Shown: positions 10,025 to 19,128 of the stretch, in pieces
Position numbering within the stretch: the first letter of the stretch is position 1
Layout: each line of letters opens with the position of its first letter
Assembly (NCBI RefSeq): GCF_000426065.1
Contig: NZ_AUEQ01000010.1
Coordinates: 231,668 to 295,667, forward strand
DNA length: 64,000 nt
Direction of reading: 5' to 3'
Source: Mycobacterium sp. URHD0025
GTDB taxonomy: Bacteria; Actinomycetota; Actinomycetes; Mycobacteriales; Mycobacteriaceae
Program-made: the position numbers and the translations under genes
Notes under the pieces: model-generated
What the model saw: the letters and a program-made list of their open reading frames with translations, nothing else
The model's database searches: none
What the model was told of the DNA's origin: nothing

Positions 10025-10522
10025 GTGACCACACCGGCGCTGTCGTGGGACGTGGTGCCCGTCGACAATCCCGACGAGCTGAACGTCGTCATCGGGCAGG
10101 CGCACTTCATCAAGACGGCCGACGACCTGCACGAGGCGCTGATCGGTGTCAGCCCCTCCTTGCGGTTCGGTTTGGCTTTCTGCGAGGCGTCGGGTCCGCG
10201 GCTGGTGCGCCGCAGCGGTAACGACGCCGGCCTTGTCGAGTTGGCGGTGCGCAACGCGCTGGCCATCGGCGCGGGACATGTGTTCGTGATCTTCCTTCGC
10301 GAGGGATTTCCGGTGAACATCCTCAATCCGGTCAAAGGGGTTCCGGAGGTCTGTTCGATCTACTGCGCCACCGCCAATCGGGTCGAGGTCGTCGTCGCCG
10401 TCACCCCACTGGGGCGCGGCATCGCCGGCGTGATCGACGGGCAGCCGCCGCTGGGTGTCGAAACCGATGAGGACGAGACGGCCCGGCGAGAGCTGTTGCG
10501 GACGATCGGCTACAAGCTCTGA
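10025..10522 (+). CDS. Adenosine-specific kinase family (DUF355) protein
   Basis: A 165-residue protein of the small, mostly archaeal and bacterial family named adenosine-specific kinase (PF04008). The conserved core appears as LRFGLAFCEASGPRLVRRSGN, FLREGFPVNILNPVKGVPEV and the C-terminal RGIAGVIDGQPPLGVET. The assigned name derives from structural work on thermophilic members; the activity of mycobacterial members is not established. GTG at 10025 is the start. It lies 53 bp after mpa in the same direction and could be read through from it. No other domain is seen. Confidence 0.8.
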   Translation: MTTPALSWDVVPVDNPDELNVVIGQAHFIKTADDLHEALIGVSPSLRFGLAFCEASGPRLVRRSGNDAGLVELAVRNALAIGAGHVFVIFLREGFPVNILNPVKGVPEVCSIYCATANRVEVVVAVTPLGRGIAGVIDGQPPLGVETDEDETARRELLRTIGYKL

Positions 10523-10526
10523 CGGG

Positions 10527-11681
10527 TCACGAATCGGCCGTATGAGTGCGGTACCTGTCGCGCGCCACCAGGGTGAGACGTAGGTCGTCGAGCAGCGGGT
10601 CGAAGAACCGGGACCGCTGTTCGGCGTCCGAAACCGCCCGGGCGCTCATGTACATGAAGGTCAATGCGGCCAGGAACATGGTGGTCTGGATCAGCGCCTG
10701 AGGGACCGGGAAGGTCATGCCGAGCAGTCGGCCGTCGGGTGACCCGTTGCGCGTCCAGGCGGCCAGCAGTTCAGGACTGAGCACGATCAGGCCCAGCACG
10801 AAGAAAATCAACGCCGTCACGATCGCGACGGTCATTATCTGAACGATTTGCGAGAGTACGAGCACGAACACCACGTTGAACCGCTCGGGCTTCGACAGGC
10901 GCACCCGCCGTGGCCGGTCGGCCATGGTGGCGAACGGGGTGCCGGCCAGGCGCCGGTCGTCCTCGGGTTCCTTGGCGTCGGGCCGCAGAATCGGCCGCAC
11001 CCGCTCCAGCGTGCTGGAGACCAGGAACACTGCGGCCACCGCGAACAGGAAGATCAGGACCAGCCAGAGCCGGGCCCGGCTGAGGGTGGACGCCATGACC
11101 CAGACGTAGGTGTTGAAGAAGACCAATACGGTCAGCAGGACCACCGGCAGTGCCCGGACGAACAAGCTGCCGACCGACGCCAGATTCAAGACCGTCACCT
11201 GGGCGGCGAAACTCAGAATGGATCCGATTCCTGTTGCGGTGCAAACCAATACGCCCGCGATGACCAGGAATTCGATGACCAGGTTGACGCTGTCACGCGC
11301 GGTCATGCCGCCGTAGAATCCGCTCGCCACGGTTACCAGCACGGCGACCGTCGACGCGGTCCCGGCGGTGCGCGCGGTGGGGAGCCTGGAGACGGCCCAT
11401 CCGACCAGGGCGGCGACCGGCAACACCAACAGCAGTACCGCGAGGACGAACCACTCGGTGCGCGTCGGCGTGCCACCGATGTCGATGGTGTGCTTGCCGG
11501 TCACGGCGACCACCAGTACCGAACTGAAAGTCACCCAGGCGTAGGCCGCCAGTGCCGGTGCCGAACGGGCCCACACCGACCGGACCAGCGCGCCGGGCCG
11601 CAGCACGGCCGGCAGTCCGTTGGCCAGAAACCAGCGTTCGGCCTCGATGTGGTCGGGGAATTCTGGGGTCGCCATCAGCAT
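10527..11681 (-). CDS. Integral membrane protein, unknown function
   Basis: About 384 residues with roughly eight to ten hydrophobic segments, among them EWFVLAVLLLVLPVAAL, FVRALPVVLLTVLVFF, LWLVLIFLFAVAAVFLV and VALIFFVLGLIVL-like stretches. A cytoplasmic-looking charged loop (about residues 215-265) separates two halves. The position corresponds to an Rv2113-type membrane protein in M. tuberculosis. No catalytic or transporter motif is recognised. ATG codons at 11681 and 11675 are both possible, and neither has a strong ribosome-binding site. The gene converges with the adenosine-specific-kinase-family gene, only 4 bp apart, and no terminator is visible between them. Confidence 0.75.
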   Translation of the reverse strand: MLMATPEFPDHIEAERWFLANGLPAVLRPGALVRSVWARSAPALAAYAWVTFSSVLVVAVTGKHTIDIGGTPTRTEWFVLAVLLLVLPVAALVGWAVSRLPTARTAGTASTVAVLVTVASGFYGGMTARDSVNLVIEFLVIAGVLVCTATGIGSILSFAAQVTVLNLASVGSLFVRALPVVLLTVLVFFNTYVWVMASTLSRARLWLVLIFLFAVAAVFLVSSTLERVRPILRPDAKEPEDDRRLAGTPFATMADRPRRVRLSKPERFNVVFVLVLSQIVQIMTVAIVTALIFFVLGLIVLSPELLAAWTRNGSPDGRLLGMTFPVPQALIQTTMFLAALTFMYMSARAVSDAEQRSRFFDPLLDDLRLTLVARDRYRTHTADS

Positions 11682-11759
11682 TACTGCACCAAGCAATCAC
11701 CCGTACGGCAAGCACCGCGCGTGACTCGGAAAGCGTGTCGTGCCGGGGGCCCCGGCCGG

Positions 11760-12662
11760 TCAACCGGGCGACGAACCGATGTGCGAGGCGATGGCCCGCA
11801 GTTCGTCGAGTACGACGGCGATTGCCGGACGTGCCGTGGCACCCGCGCGCGTGACCGCCTCCACCCGTCGCGCGACGGAGATGTCGGTGATCGGCAACCG
11901 CACCAACTCACGCGCGAGCCGCACATGGCGGGGGATGAGGGCGATGCCGGTGCCCGCGTGGACCAGCTCCTCGACCACCCGGAAGTCGTTGATCCGCTGG
12001 GTGATTCGCGGCCGGACCCCGGAGAGGATCGCGATCGAGTTCAGCACGTCGTCAACCATCAAGCCGCCTTCGACACCGATCCAGGGTTCGTCGGTCAGAT
12101 CGGACAGCCGCACCCGATCGCGGCCGGCGAGGCGATGCCCGGGCGGCAGGACGACATCCAGTGGCTCACGCAACAGTTCGGTGGATTCGAAGCGCGGGCC
12201 CCACGAGAGCGTGTCGCGTTCGTCGCGATGAACCACCACGACATCGAAGTCGGCGAGCTGCGCCGGTGCCCTGGATGCCGGCACGTCGATATCGCGGCCG
12301 ACAACCTGTACGCCGTGCTGTGCCGCGCGAACAATCAATGGGGCCAACAGCATTGCCGCGCCGGAGGGGAAGAACGACACGCTGACCGTGCCGCGGGGTG
12401 TGCTCCGATAGGCATCCATCTCGGTGCGGGCGCGGTCCAATGCCGCCAGAACGGCGTCGGCGTGACCGACCAGCACCTGGCCCGCATCGGTCAGCCGCAC
12501 CCGTCTGCCGTCGGGTTCGATCAGTGGCACTCCGGCCTCACGTTGCAGGATCTTCAGCTGCTGGGAGACAGCCGAGGGCGTCATGGACAGCACCTGAGCC
12601 ACTGCGGCCACCGTGCCGTGGTCGGCGAGCTCACGCAGCATTCGCAGGCGACCGGCATCCAT
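11760..12662 (-). CDS. LysR-family transcriptional regulator
   Basis: A 300-residue LysR-type regulator. The N-terminal helix-turn-helix (residues 1-62) reads MDAGRLRMLRELADHGTVAA and SMTPSAVSQQLKILQREAG, followed by a linker helix and a periplasmic-binding-protein-like effector domain (about 90-290). It is transcribed divergently from the EamA transporter gene with 72 bp between starts, the classic arrangement for a LysR protein controlling its neighbour. The short AT-rich gap holds TACA-N7-TGTA, a T-N-A-type half-palindrome. The effector is unknown, but transporter control suggests an exported amino acid or metabolite. Confidence 0.9.
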   Translation of the reverse strand: MDAGRLRMLRELADHGTVAAVAQVLSMTPSAVSQQLKILQREAGVPLIEPDGRRVRLTDAGQVLVGHADAVLAALDRARTEMDAYRSTPRGTVSVSFFPSGAAMLLAPLIVRAAQHGVQVVGRDIDVPASRAPAQLADFDVVVVHRDERDTLSWGPRFESTELLREPLDVVLPPGHRLAGRDRVRLSDLTDEPWIGVEGGLMVDDVLNSIAILSGVRPRITQRINDFRVVEELVHAGTGIALIPRHVRLARELVRLPITDISVARRVEAVTRAGATARPAIAVVLDELRAIASHIGSSPG

Positions 12663-12734
12663 GAAGCAATGCTACATATAAGGTGTAAAAACATTAGCTT
12701 GACTGAATCATAGGCAGGGCAACACGCTGAGTGC
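12663..12734. promoter_or_regulatory. Divergent LysR/EamA promoter region
   Basis: 72 AT-rich bases between two divergent starts. TACA at 12673-12676 and TGTA at 12684-12687 form a short inverted repeat of the kind LysR proteins bind; AATG (12668) and CATT (12692) flank it symmetrically. The assignment rests on layout and symmetry only. Confidence 0.45.
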
Positions 12735-13694
12735 ATGCCCCGACGCTCTACCGAACTGTGTCTGCTCGCCGTCGCTGTGGTGTGGGGATCGAGTTACCTG
12801 GCCACCAAGGAGATCGCCGCGGGCGACACGGTCTTCGGGCTACTGGCGGTGCGGTTCGCCATCGCCACAGCGGTGCTGGCCGCTGTCATGTGTCGGCGGT
12901 TGACGGGATTGACCCGCGTGGAGGCGGCCTGCGGCGTGGTCGGAGGCGTGCTCCTGGCCGCCGTATGCGTTGCTGAAACATACGGCGTGACAATGACATC
13001 GGCGTCCAATGCCGGTCTGATCATGGCGCTGACCATCGTGGCCACACCCGTGATCCAGCGCCACCGGGCTGGTCGTCGCTTCTACCTCGCGGCGGCGCTG
13101 GCGGTGATCGGTTGCGCGTTGCTGACGCAATCCGGCGGACTGACGTCCCTGCGAGCCGGGGACGTCGTGATGGTGATCGCCGCTCTGCTGCGCGCCGTAC
13201 ATGTCACCGTCATGGCGCGGATGTCGGACGAGCGTGGAATCGACTCGGCACGAACCACTTTGGTGCAGCTGCTCACGGTCGCCGCAGGGACATTAGCCCT
13301 GTGTGTGGCATCGGGGCAGTCCATACGGGCGGTGACGGGGGCTTACGGCCCAGGTGATTGGCTGCTCATCGGGTACCTCGCGCTGGCCTGCACGGTATTC
13401 GCGTTCTGGGTGCAGTTGCGGGCGCTGGGCACGTCCAGTCCGGCCCGGGTCAGTCTGCTGGTGGGCACCGAACCGCTGTGGGCTGCCGTCATCGGTGTCG
13501 CCGTGGCCGGCGATCCGATCACTGTGGCCGGAGTTGCCGGAGCCGCACTGGTGATCGCCGGTACCGGGTGGGGCCGGGCGCTGCTGACACCCTCTCGTGC
13601 TCACCGTGACGTGGGGCCCGGTGGGTGCGGTCCAGTCGTGCCTACGGATGCCGTGGAGTTGCCCGAATGTGCTACGGCGGGCGTGCGACGGTGA
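12735..13694 (+). CDS. EamA/DMT-superfamily transporter (10 TM)
   Basis: A 319-residue drug/metabolite transporter with ten predicted membrane segments in two EamA repeats; the first begins LLAVAVVWGSSYLATKEI, the typical WGS/SN-type opening. The second repeat includes FAFWVQLRALGTSSPARVSLL and the EPLWAAVIGVAV motif. Such proteins export amino acids or other metabolites. A 40-residue polar C-terminal tail follows the last helix. The gene is divergent from a LysR regulator. It lies directly ahead of the ectoine genes but 402 bp away, so a role in solute handling is possible but unproven. Confidence 0.87.
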   Translation: MPRRSTELCLLAVAVVWGSSYLATKEIAAGDTVFGLLAVRFAIATAVLAAVMCRRLTGLTRVEAACGVVGGVLLAAVCVAETYGVTMTSASNAGLIMALTIVATPVIQRHRAGRRFYLAAALAVIGCALLTQSGGLTSLRAGDVVMVIAALLRAVHVTVMARMSDERGIDSARTTLVQLLTVAAGTLALCVASGQSIRAVTGAYGPGDWLLIGYLALACTVFAFWVQLRALGTSSPARVSLLVGTEPLWAAVIGVAVAGDPITVAGVAGAALVIAGTGWGRALLTPSRAHRDVGPGGCGPVVPTDAVELPECATAGVRR

Positions 13695-14096
13695 CGACAT
13701 TCGGAGAAGCGAGCGTATTCGGACACCATTTGCAGGGTTGAACGCGCAGGCGATCATTAGATTTTCATTTGAATTTCCCGGGCGGCGGTCTGCGCGGGCG
13801 ATGCGGGTGTGCCGCGCCTCCGTTGTGCCGCGCCCGATGCGGCGGCGGCGGGGGAAACGACCCGGAGTTGGTACCCCTGCACCAATGTAACGATTCGATA
13901 ACGACGCTAACACTTTTCTGAGATTGACGATTCGCGGAGTTGTTGCAGGTCAACGAGGGTGCCGGCAGACGTATCGCGGCTTCCCCGGCGGTGGCGCGGC
14001 TTGATCCCGGCAGGGTGGTGTGCTTACGTCGATGTCGCCGATGGCTTGAAACTGACGATGATCGCTGAGAAGTTCGGTGGTGACTTTTAACTCGAT
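13695..14096 (+). other. 402-bp region upstream of the ectoine operon
   Basis: No protein-like reading frame is seen on either strand. Compared with its surroundings the region has AT-richer patches (13749-13775 and 13883-13925), compatible with a regulated promoter for ectABCD. There is no good Shine-Dalgarno sequence just before the ectA ATG; a short or leaderless message is possible. No palindrome strong enough to name an operator was seen. Confidence 0.5.
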
Positions 14097-14642
14097 ATGC
14101 GTGTTTTAGAAAGCGTCCCGGGACGCCATTCCCGGGAAGAATTCCTGCGCCCTCCACGGGGTACCGATGCGATTGGCATCCGCGACCTTGCGGAAGCCAC
14201 CGGGGTGCTCGATCTCAATTCCACGTACGCCTATCTGTTGCTGGCGACTGATTTTGCTGCCACGTCAATAGTGGCCGAACGCGACGGTGACCTGCACGGA
14301 TTCATCACGGGTTACCACCCGCCGCCGCGACCGGATGTCCTGTTCGTCTGGCAGGTCGCCGTGGCGCCGTCGGCGCAGGGCGGGGGATTGGCCAGCACCA
14401 TGCTCGATGCGCTCGTGCATCGGGTGCGAGCGCAGCGCGAAGGGCGCCCGGTGACCGTGGAAGCCACGGTATCGCCCGGAAATGCCGCCTCTCGCGCGTT
14501 CTTCGGTGCCTTCGCGCGCCGTCACGGCGTCCCGCTCGTCGAGGATCCGCATTTCGGATGCAATCTCCTCGATGCCGACGGCGGGCACGAGGACGAGCCG
14601 ATTCTGCGGATGGGGCCCATCGCCACGCCGCTCTCTCGCTGA
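14097..14642 (+). CDS. ectA: L-2,4-diaminobutyrate acetyltransferase EctA
   Basis: A 181-residue GNAT enzyme that transfers acetyl from acetyl-CoA to the gamma-amino group of diaminobutyrate, the second step of ectoine synthesis. The ectoine-type signature is NSTYAYLLLATDFAATSI, followed by FVWQVAVAPSAQGGGLA (acetyl-CoA pyrophosphate loop) and a C-terminal ATVSPGNAASRAFF. It is the first gene of ectABCD. The start at ATG 14097 has only a poor ribosome-binding site. EctB follows after a 46-bp AT-rich spacer. Confidence 0.95.
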   Translation: MRVLESVPGRHSREEFLRPPRGTDAIGIRDLAEATGVLDLNSTYAYLLLATDFAATSIVAERDGDLHGFITGYHPPPRPDVLFVWQVAVAPSAQGGGLASTMLDALVHRVRAQREGRPVTVEATVSPGNAASRAFFGAFARRHGVPLVEDPHFGCNLLDADGGHEDEPILRMGPIATPLSR

Positions 14643-14647
14643 AATCA

Positions 14648-14688
14648 GTTATCTGATAACCAGTTTGATTTATTGGAAGGATTATCCC
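14648..14688 (+). promoter_or_regulatory. ectA-ectB junction: palindrome and ribosome-binding site for a TTG start
   Basis: GTTATC-T-GATAAC (14648-14660) is a perfect 13-bp palindrome just after the ectA stop. It is followed by GGAAGGA at 14675-14681, ideally spaced (7 nt) from TTG at 14689. This Shine-Dalgarno sequence decides the ectB start. The spacer is much AT-richer than the genes around it. Confidence 0.7.
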
Positions 14689-15975
14689 TTGCTGCTCGCT
14701 ACGACAGCGCCGTTGTCCGAATCTGACCTTCCCGACGTGTTCAGCACGGTCGAGTCCGAGGTGCGCAGTTATTGCCGGGGCTGGCCCACTGTCATGAACA
14801 GTGCCGCGGGCTCCTGGGTGACCGACACCGCGGGACGTACCTACATCGACTTCTTCGCCGGAGCTGGGGCGCTGAACTACGGCCACAACAACGCCGCACT
14901 GAAGGAGCCGTTGCTCGAATACCTTGCCTCCGACGGGATCGTGCACTCGCTGGACATGGCCACCGCGGCCAAGCAGCGGTTCCTGGAGAGCTTCGAGCGG
15001 TTCATCCTGCAACCGCGCGGGCTGGACTACAAAGTGCAGTTCCCCGGGCCGACGGGCGCCAACTCGGTGGAGTCGGCGCTCAAGCTGGCCAGGAAGGTGA
15101 CCGGACGCGAGTCGGTCATCAGCTTCACCAATGCTTTTCACGGCATGACGCTGGGGGCCCTGTCGGTCACCGGCAACTCGATGAAGCGGGCCGGGGCGGG
15201 TATCCCGCTCGTGCACGCCACCCCGATGCCTTATGACAACTACTTCGGCGGGGTCACCGAGGACTTCCAGTGGTTCGCGCGCGTGCTCGACGATTCGGGC
15301 AGCGGGCTCAATCGCCCCGCTGCGGTGATCGTCGAAACCGTGCAGGGCGAAGGCGGTCTCAACGTCGCACGGATCGAATGGCTGCGCGCACTGGCCGAAT
15401 TGTGCCGCGAACGCGACATCCTCCTGATCGTCGACGACGTCCAGATGGGGTGTGGCCGCACCGGGCCGTTCTTCAGCTTCGAGGCCGCAGGCATCGTGCC
15501 CGATATCGTCACGATATCCAAGTCGGTCAGTGGCTACGGCCTGCCGATGGCGCTCACCCTGTTCCGCCGGGAACTCGACGTGTGGACGCCGGGGGAGCAC
15601 AACGGCACCTTCCGCGGTCACAACCCCGCCTTCATCACCGCCACCGCGGCGATCGAGACCTATTGGCAGAACGAACAATTCAGCGCCGATGCGGTGGCCA
15701 AGGGTGAGCAGATCCGGGCCCGGCTGGAGGAGATCGCCGCTGCCCATGAAGGCGTGACCGCCCGTGGTCGCGGAATGGCACAAGGGCTCAAGTTCGACGA
15801 GGCGGAGCTGGCCGGGCGGGTGTGCCGGGCCGCGTTCGACCGGGGTGCGCTGATGGAGACCAGCGGTCCGTCCGACGAGGTGGTCAAACTACTGCCGCCG
15901 CTGACCACTCTTCCGACCGAATTGTCCGAGGGACTCGACATTCTCGCCGAGTCCATCGCAGTCACGCTGGCCTGA
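14689..15975 (+). CDS. ectB: Diaminobutyrate-2-oxoglutarate transaminase EctB
   Basis: A 428-residue PLP-dependent class-III aminotransferase that converts aspartate semialdehyde plus glutamate to L-2,4-diaminobutyrate, the first ectoine-specific step. Marks include YIDFFAGAGALNYGHNN, the cofactor-binding FPGPTGANSVESALKLAR, DDVQMGCGRTGPFFSFE, and the PLP lysine in TISKSVSGYGLPMAL. The GEHNGTFRGHNPAF loop is typical of EctB. The TTG at 14689 is chosen on a GGAAGGA Shine-Dalgarno 7 nt upstream and the usual EctB length; the frame runs open further upstream only as a shadow of ectA. Confidence 0.95.
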   Translation: MLLATTAPLSESDLPDVFSTVESEVRSYCRGWPTVMNSAAGSWVTDTAGRTYIDFFAGAGALNYGHNNAALKEPLLEYLASDGIVHSLDMATAAKQRFLESFERFILQPRGLDYKVQFPGPTGANSVESALKLARKVTGRESVISFTNAFHGMTLGALSVTGNSMKRAGAGIPLVHATPMPYDNYFGGVTEDFQWFARVLDDSGSGLNRPAAVIVETVQGEGGLNVARIEWLRALAELCRERDILLIVDDVQMGCGRTGPFFSFEAAGIVPDIVTISKSVSGYGLPMALTLFRRELDVWTPGEHNGTFRGHNPAFITATAAIETYWQNEQFSADAVAKGEQIRARLEEIAAAHEGVTARGRGMAQGLKFDEAELAGRVCRAAFDRGALMETSGPSDEVVKLLPPLTTLPTELSEGLDILAESIAVTLA

Positions 15976-15988
15976 GGAGGCTTGAAAC

Positions 15989-16381
15989 ATGATCGTTCGC
16001 ACCACGGCTGAGATCACCGGGACGGACCGCGACGTCGCCGACGGAACCTGGCGATCCAAGCGCATCCTCCTGGCCGGCGACGGTGTCGGCTTCTCGTTCC
16101 ACGAGACCACCATCGAGGCCGGCTCGGTCAACGAGTTCCACTACCAGCACCACATCGAGGCGGTGTGGGTCATCGAGGGGACCGGCACGCTGACGGACCT
16201 GCAGACCGGCCAGCAGTACCCACTCGCCGATGGGACCATGTACGTCCTCAACAACCATGACCGCCACCGAGTTACGTGCGACGAGCAGCTGCGGATGTTG
16301 TGCGTGTTCAATCCGCCGGTGACCGGGCGGGAGGTCCACGACGAGAACGGCGTCTACCCGGCGCCGCAGTCTGTCGCATGA
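15989..16381 (+). CDS. ectC: L-ectoine synthase EctC
   Basis: A 130-residue cupin that cyclises N-gamma-acetyl-diaminobutyrate to ectoine. The cupin metal/active-site strands are seen in NEFHYQHHIEAVWVIEGTG and VLNNHDRHRVTCDEQLRM. The protein begins MIVRTTAEITGTDRDV, as EctC proteins do. A Shine-Dalgarno GAGGAGG lies 8 nt upstream of the ATG. It starts 13 bp after ectB and its stop shares ATGA with the ectD start, so the last two steps are translationally coupled. Confidence 0.97.
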   Translation: MIVRTTAEITGTDRDVADGTWRSKRILLAGDGVGFSFHETTIEAGSVNEFHYQHHIEAVWVIEGTGTLTDLQTGQQYPLADGTMYVLNNHDRHRVTCDEQLRMLCVFNPPVTGREVHDENGVYPAPQSVA

Positions 16382-17310
16382 CGGCAGTCCAGCGAGAACC
16401 CGTCGGCGAATCACGTACGGACTCGGCCGTTGTCGAGGATCGTTACCCAACCCGGCTGGACCACGCGATCGAGCCGATACCGCGCCAGGAGCCCGTGGTG
16501 TGGGGCGGGGTGGCGGACGGGCCGCTGAGTCAGCACCATCTCGACGGCTTCTCCGAGTACGGCTACCTGGTCGCCCCCGAGACGGTCTCCGATGATTGGC
16601 TGCCGTTGTTGCGGCACGAAATCGACCGGGTCGCAGTGGATCTCGAGAAATACGATCCACGAGTGATCCGTGAACCGGGCGGCACGATCCGGTCGATCTT
16701 CGAGCCGCACCTGCTGAGCGATCTGGTGGCCCAGGTGGTTCGGCTGGACACGGTACTGCCGGTGGCCCGGCAGCTGCTCGGCGGTGATGTCTACATCCAC
16801 CAGGCCCGGATCAACCTCATGCCCGGTTTCACCGGGACAGGGTTCTACTGGCATTCGGACTTCGAGACCTGGCATGCCGAGGACGGCATGCCGGCGATCC
16901 GTGCCGTCTCGTGCTCGATCGCGCTGACCGAGAACTATCCCTACAACGGGTCGCTGATGGTCATCCCCGGCTCGCACCAGACGTTCTACCCGTGCGTCGG
17001 CGCCACGCCCGAGGACAACCACGACACCTCCCTGGTCGTCCAGAGCATCGGGGTACCCGATCAGACGACCTTGACCAAGGCTGTCGACGAGCACGACATC
17101 CACCAGTTCACCGGTCCGCCCGGTACCGCACTGTGGTTCGACGCGAACCTGCTGCACGGCTCGGGGTCCAACATCACTCCGCTGCCGAGGTCGAACGTCT
17201 TCCTGGTGTTCAACTCCGTCGACAATGCGCTGACGGAGCCGTTCGCCGCCGCGCGGCGACGGCCCGAATACCTGGCGGCCCGGGGTCGGGGTGCGCAGGC
17301 CGTCACCTAG
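16378..17310 (+). CDS. ectD: Ectoine 5-hydroxylase EctD
   Basis: A 310-residue Fe(II)/2-oxoglutarate-dependent dioxygenase that makes 5-hydroxyectoine. The facial triad is visible as HSD in GFYWHSDFETWHAEDGMP and the distal His in LLHGSGSN; the EctD signature FYWHSDFETWHAEDG is intact. The N-terminus has a charged extension before the VEDRYPTR segment that begins the conserved domain. The ATG at 16378 overlaps the ectC stop (ATGA). Presence of EctD means the host should make hydroxyectoine as well as ectoine for osmotic and heat protection. dop starts 9 bp downstream in the same direction, so read-through between solute and proteasome genes is plausible. Confidence 0.95.
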   Translation: MTAVQREPVGESRTDSAVVEDRYPTRLDHAIEPIPRQEPVVWGGVADGPLSQHHLDGFSEYGYLVAPETVSDDWLPLLRHEIDRVAVDLEKYDPRVIREPGGTIRSIFEPHLLSDLVAQVVRLDTVLPVARQLLGGDVYIHQARINLMPGFTGTGFYWHSDFETWHAEDGMPAIRAVSCSIALTENYPYNGSLMVIPGSHQTFYPCVGATPEDNHDTSLVVQSIGVPDQTTLTKAVDEHDIHQFTGPPGTALWFDANLLHGSGSNITPLPRSNVFLVFNSVDNALTEPFAAARRRPEYLAARGRGAQAVT

Positions 17311-17319
17311 GCTGGCCAC

Positions 17320-18828
17320 ATGCAACGGATTATCGGAACAGAGGTCGAATACGGCATCTCATCGCCGTCCGATCCGACCGCCAATCCGATCTTGACCTCG
17401 ACTCAGGCGGTGCTGGCATACGCGGCTGCCGCCGGCATCCAGCGTGGAAAGCGCACCCGGTGGGATTACGAGGTCGAAAGCCCGCTGCGCGATGCTCGCG
17501 GATTCGACCTGTCCCGGGCCTCGGGGCCGGCTCCGATCGTCGATGCCGACGAGGTCGGCGCGGCCAACATGATCCTCACCAACGGTGCCCGGCTGTATGT
17601 GGACCATGCCCACCCGGAGTATTCGGCGCCCGAGTGCACCGATCCGATGGACGCGGTGATCTGGGACAAGGCCGGCGAGCGCGTGATGGAGGCCGCGGCC
17701 CGCCACGTCGCCAGCGTGCCAGGAGCCGTCAAGCTGCAGCTCTACAAGAACAACGTGGACGGCAAGGGCGCCTCCTACGGCACCCACGAGAACTATCTGA
17801 TGTCACGCCAGACGCCGTTCTCCGCGGTGATCGCGGGTTTCACGCCGTTCCTGGTGTCCCGCCAGGTCGTGACCGGCTCGGGCCGGGTCGGTATCGGGCC
17901 GTCGGGCGACGATCCCGGCTTCCAGCTGTCCCAGCGGGCCGACTACATCGAGGTCGAGGTCGGCCTGGAGACCACGCTGAAGCGCGGCATCATCAACACC
18001 CGCGACGAGCCGCACGCCGACGCCGACAAGTACCGCCGGTTGCACGTCATCATCGGCGACGCCAACCTGGCCGAGACGTCGACCTACCTCAAGGTCGGGA
18101 CCAGCTCGCTGGTGCTCGATCTGATCGAGGAGGGGCCGCAGTTCGGGCTGGATCTGTCCGATCTGGCGCTGGCCCGGCCGGTGCACGCGGTGCACGTGAT
18201 CAGTCGCGATCCTTCGCTGCGGGCCACGGTCGCGCTGGCCGACGGTCGCGAGATGACCGCGCTGGCGCTGCAACGGGTCTATCTGGACCGGGTGGCCAAA
18301 CTGGTGGATATCAAGGACCCCGACCCGCGGGCCTCCCACGTCGTCGAGACCTGGGCCCACGTGCTCGACCTGCTCGAACGCGATCCCATGGAATGCGCCG
18401 AGATCCTGGACTGGCCCGCCAAGCTGCGGTTGCTGGAGGGTTTCCGCCAGCGCGAGAACCTCGGCTGGCAGGCGCCCCGGCTGCACCTGGTCGATCTGCA
18501 GTACTCCGACGTCCGGCTCGACAAGGGCCTGTACAACCGGCTGGTCGCGCGGGGTTCGATGAAGCGGCTGGTCACCGAGCAGCAGGTGATCGACGCGGTC
18601 GACAACCCGCCGACCGACACCCGGGCCTATTTCCGCGGTGAATGCCTGCGCCGCTTCGGTGCCGACATCGCCGCGGCCAGCTGGGACTCGGTGATTTTCG
18701 ATCTCGGCGGCGATTCGCTCGTCCGGATTCCGACGCTCGAGCCGCTCCGCGGCAGCAAGGCGCATGTGGGCGCCCTGCTGGACTCCGTGGACAGCGCCGC
18801 CGAACTCGTCGAACAACTCACGAACTGA
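17320..18828 (+). CDS. dop: Deamidase/depupylase of Pup, Dop
   Basis: A 502-residue carboxylate-amine-ligase-fold enzyme. It deamidates the C-terminal Gln of Pup to Glu and can remove Pup from substrates. The N-terminus [12 protein letters not shown] supplies nucleotide/metal ligands, and the catalytic Asp95 lies in [16 protein letters not shown]. The Dop-specific loop (about residues 37-80) is present, which separates it from Paf[18 protein letters not shown] is shared with PafA. It is the first gene of the dop-pup-prcB-prcA cluster, 9 bp after ectD, and upstream of pup by 105 bp. Confidence 0.97.
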   Translation: MQRIIGTEVEYGISSPSDPTANPILTSTQAVLAYAAAAGIQRGKRTRWDYEVESPLRDARGFDLSRASGPAPIVDADEVGAANMILTNGARLYVDHAHPEYSAPECTDPMDAVIWDKAGERVMEAAARHVASVPGAVKLQLYKNNVDGKGASYGTHENYLMSRQTPFSAVIAGFTPFLVSRQVVTGSGRVGIGPSGDDPGFQLSQRADYIEVEVGLETTLKRGIINTRDEPHADADKYRRLHVIIGDANLAETSTYLKVGTSSLVLDLIEEGPQFGLDLSDLALARPVHAVHVISRDPSLRATVALADGREMTALALQRVYLDRVAKLVDIKDPDPRASHVVETWAHVLDLLERDPMECAEILDWPAKLRLLEGFRQRENLGWQAPRLHLVDLQYSDVRLDKGLYNRLVARGSMKRLVTEQQVIDAVDNPPTDTRAYFRGECLRRFGADIAAASWDSVIFDLGGDSLVRIPTLEPLRGSKAHVGALLDSVDSAAELVEQLTN

Positions 18829-18933
18829 CCATCTCCGGCGGTGAGCTATCCCGGGCAATCCGGGTGCCGACCGGTACTGTGGAAGGACCGGTTGGGCGGA
18901 TAGCCCGGCCGATGACAATTGCAGGAGGCAGCG

Positions 18934-19128
18934 ATGGCTCAAGAGCAGACCAAGCGTGGCGGTGGCGGCGGCGAGGATGAAGACCTCCCGGGTGCATCTG
19001 CCGCCGGCCAGGAGCGTCGCGAGAAGCTGGCCGAGGAGACCGACGATCTGCTCGATGAGATCGACGACGTGCTGGAAGAGAACGCCGAAGACTTCGTGCG
19101 CGCCTACGTCCAAAAGGGCGGCCAGTGA
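18934..19128 (+). CDS. pup: Prokaryotic ubiquitin-like protein Pup
   Basis: A 64-residue disordered tag. It ends in GGQ, so it needs Dop to turn the final Gln to Glu before PafA can attach it to lysines. The helix-forming Mpa-binding stretch is [26 protein letters not shown] lies 5 nt upstream of the ATG at 18934. The stop overlaps the GTG start of prcB (GTGA), coupling tag and protease translation. Confidence 0.98.
   Translation: MAQEQTKRGGGGGEDEDLPGASAAGQERREKLAEETDDLLDEIDDVLEENAEDFVRAYVQKGGQ

Noticed and set aside
10848..12713. Long rightward open frame of about 620 residues
   Set aside because: It is the complementary shadow of the membrane-protein and LysR genes, with low-complexity His/Gln/Arg content and no homology.
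13765..14157. Leftward 130-residue frame upstream of ectA
   Set aside because: Ser/Arg/Pro-rich with no protein-like pattern; it overlaps the ectA start.
16911..18641. Long open frame over ectD and dop
   Set aside because: Out of frame with two clearly recognised genes; typical GC-rich shadow.
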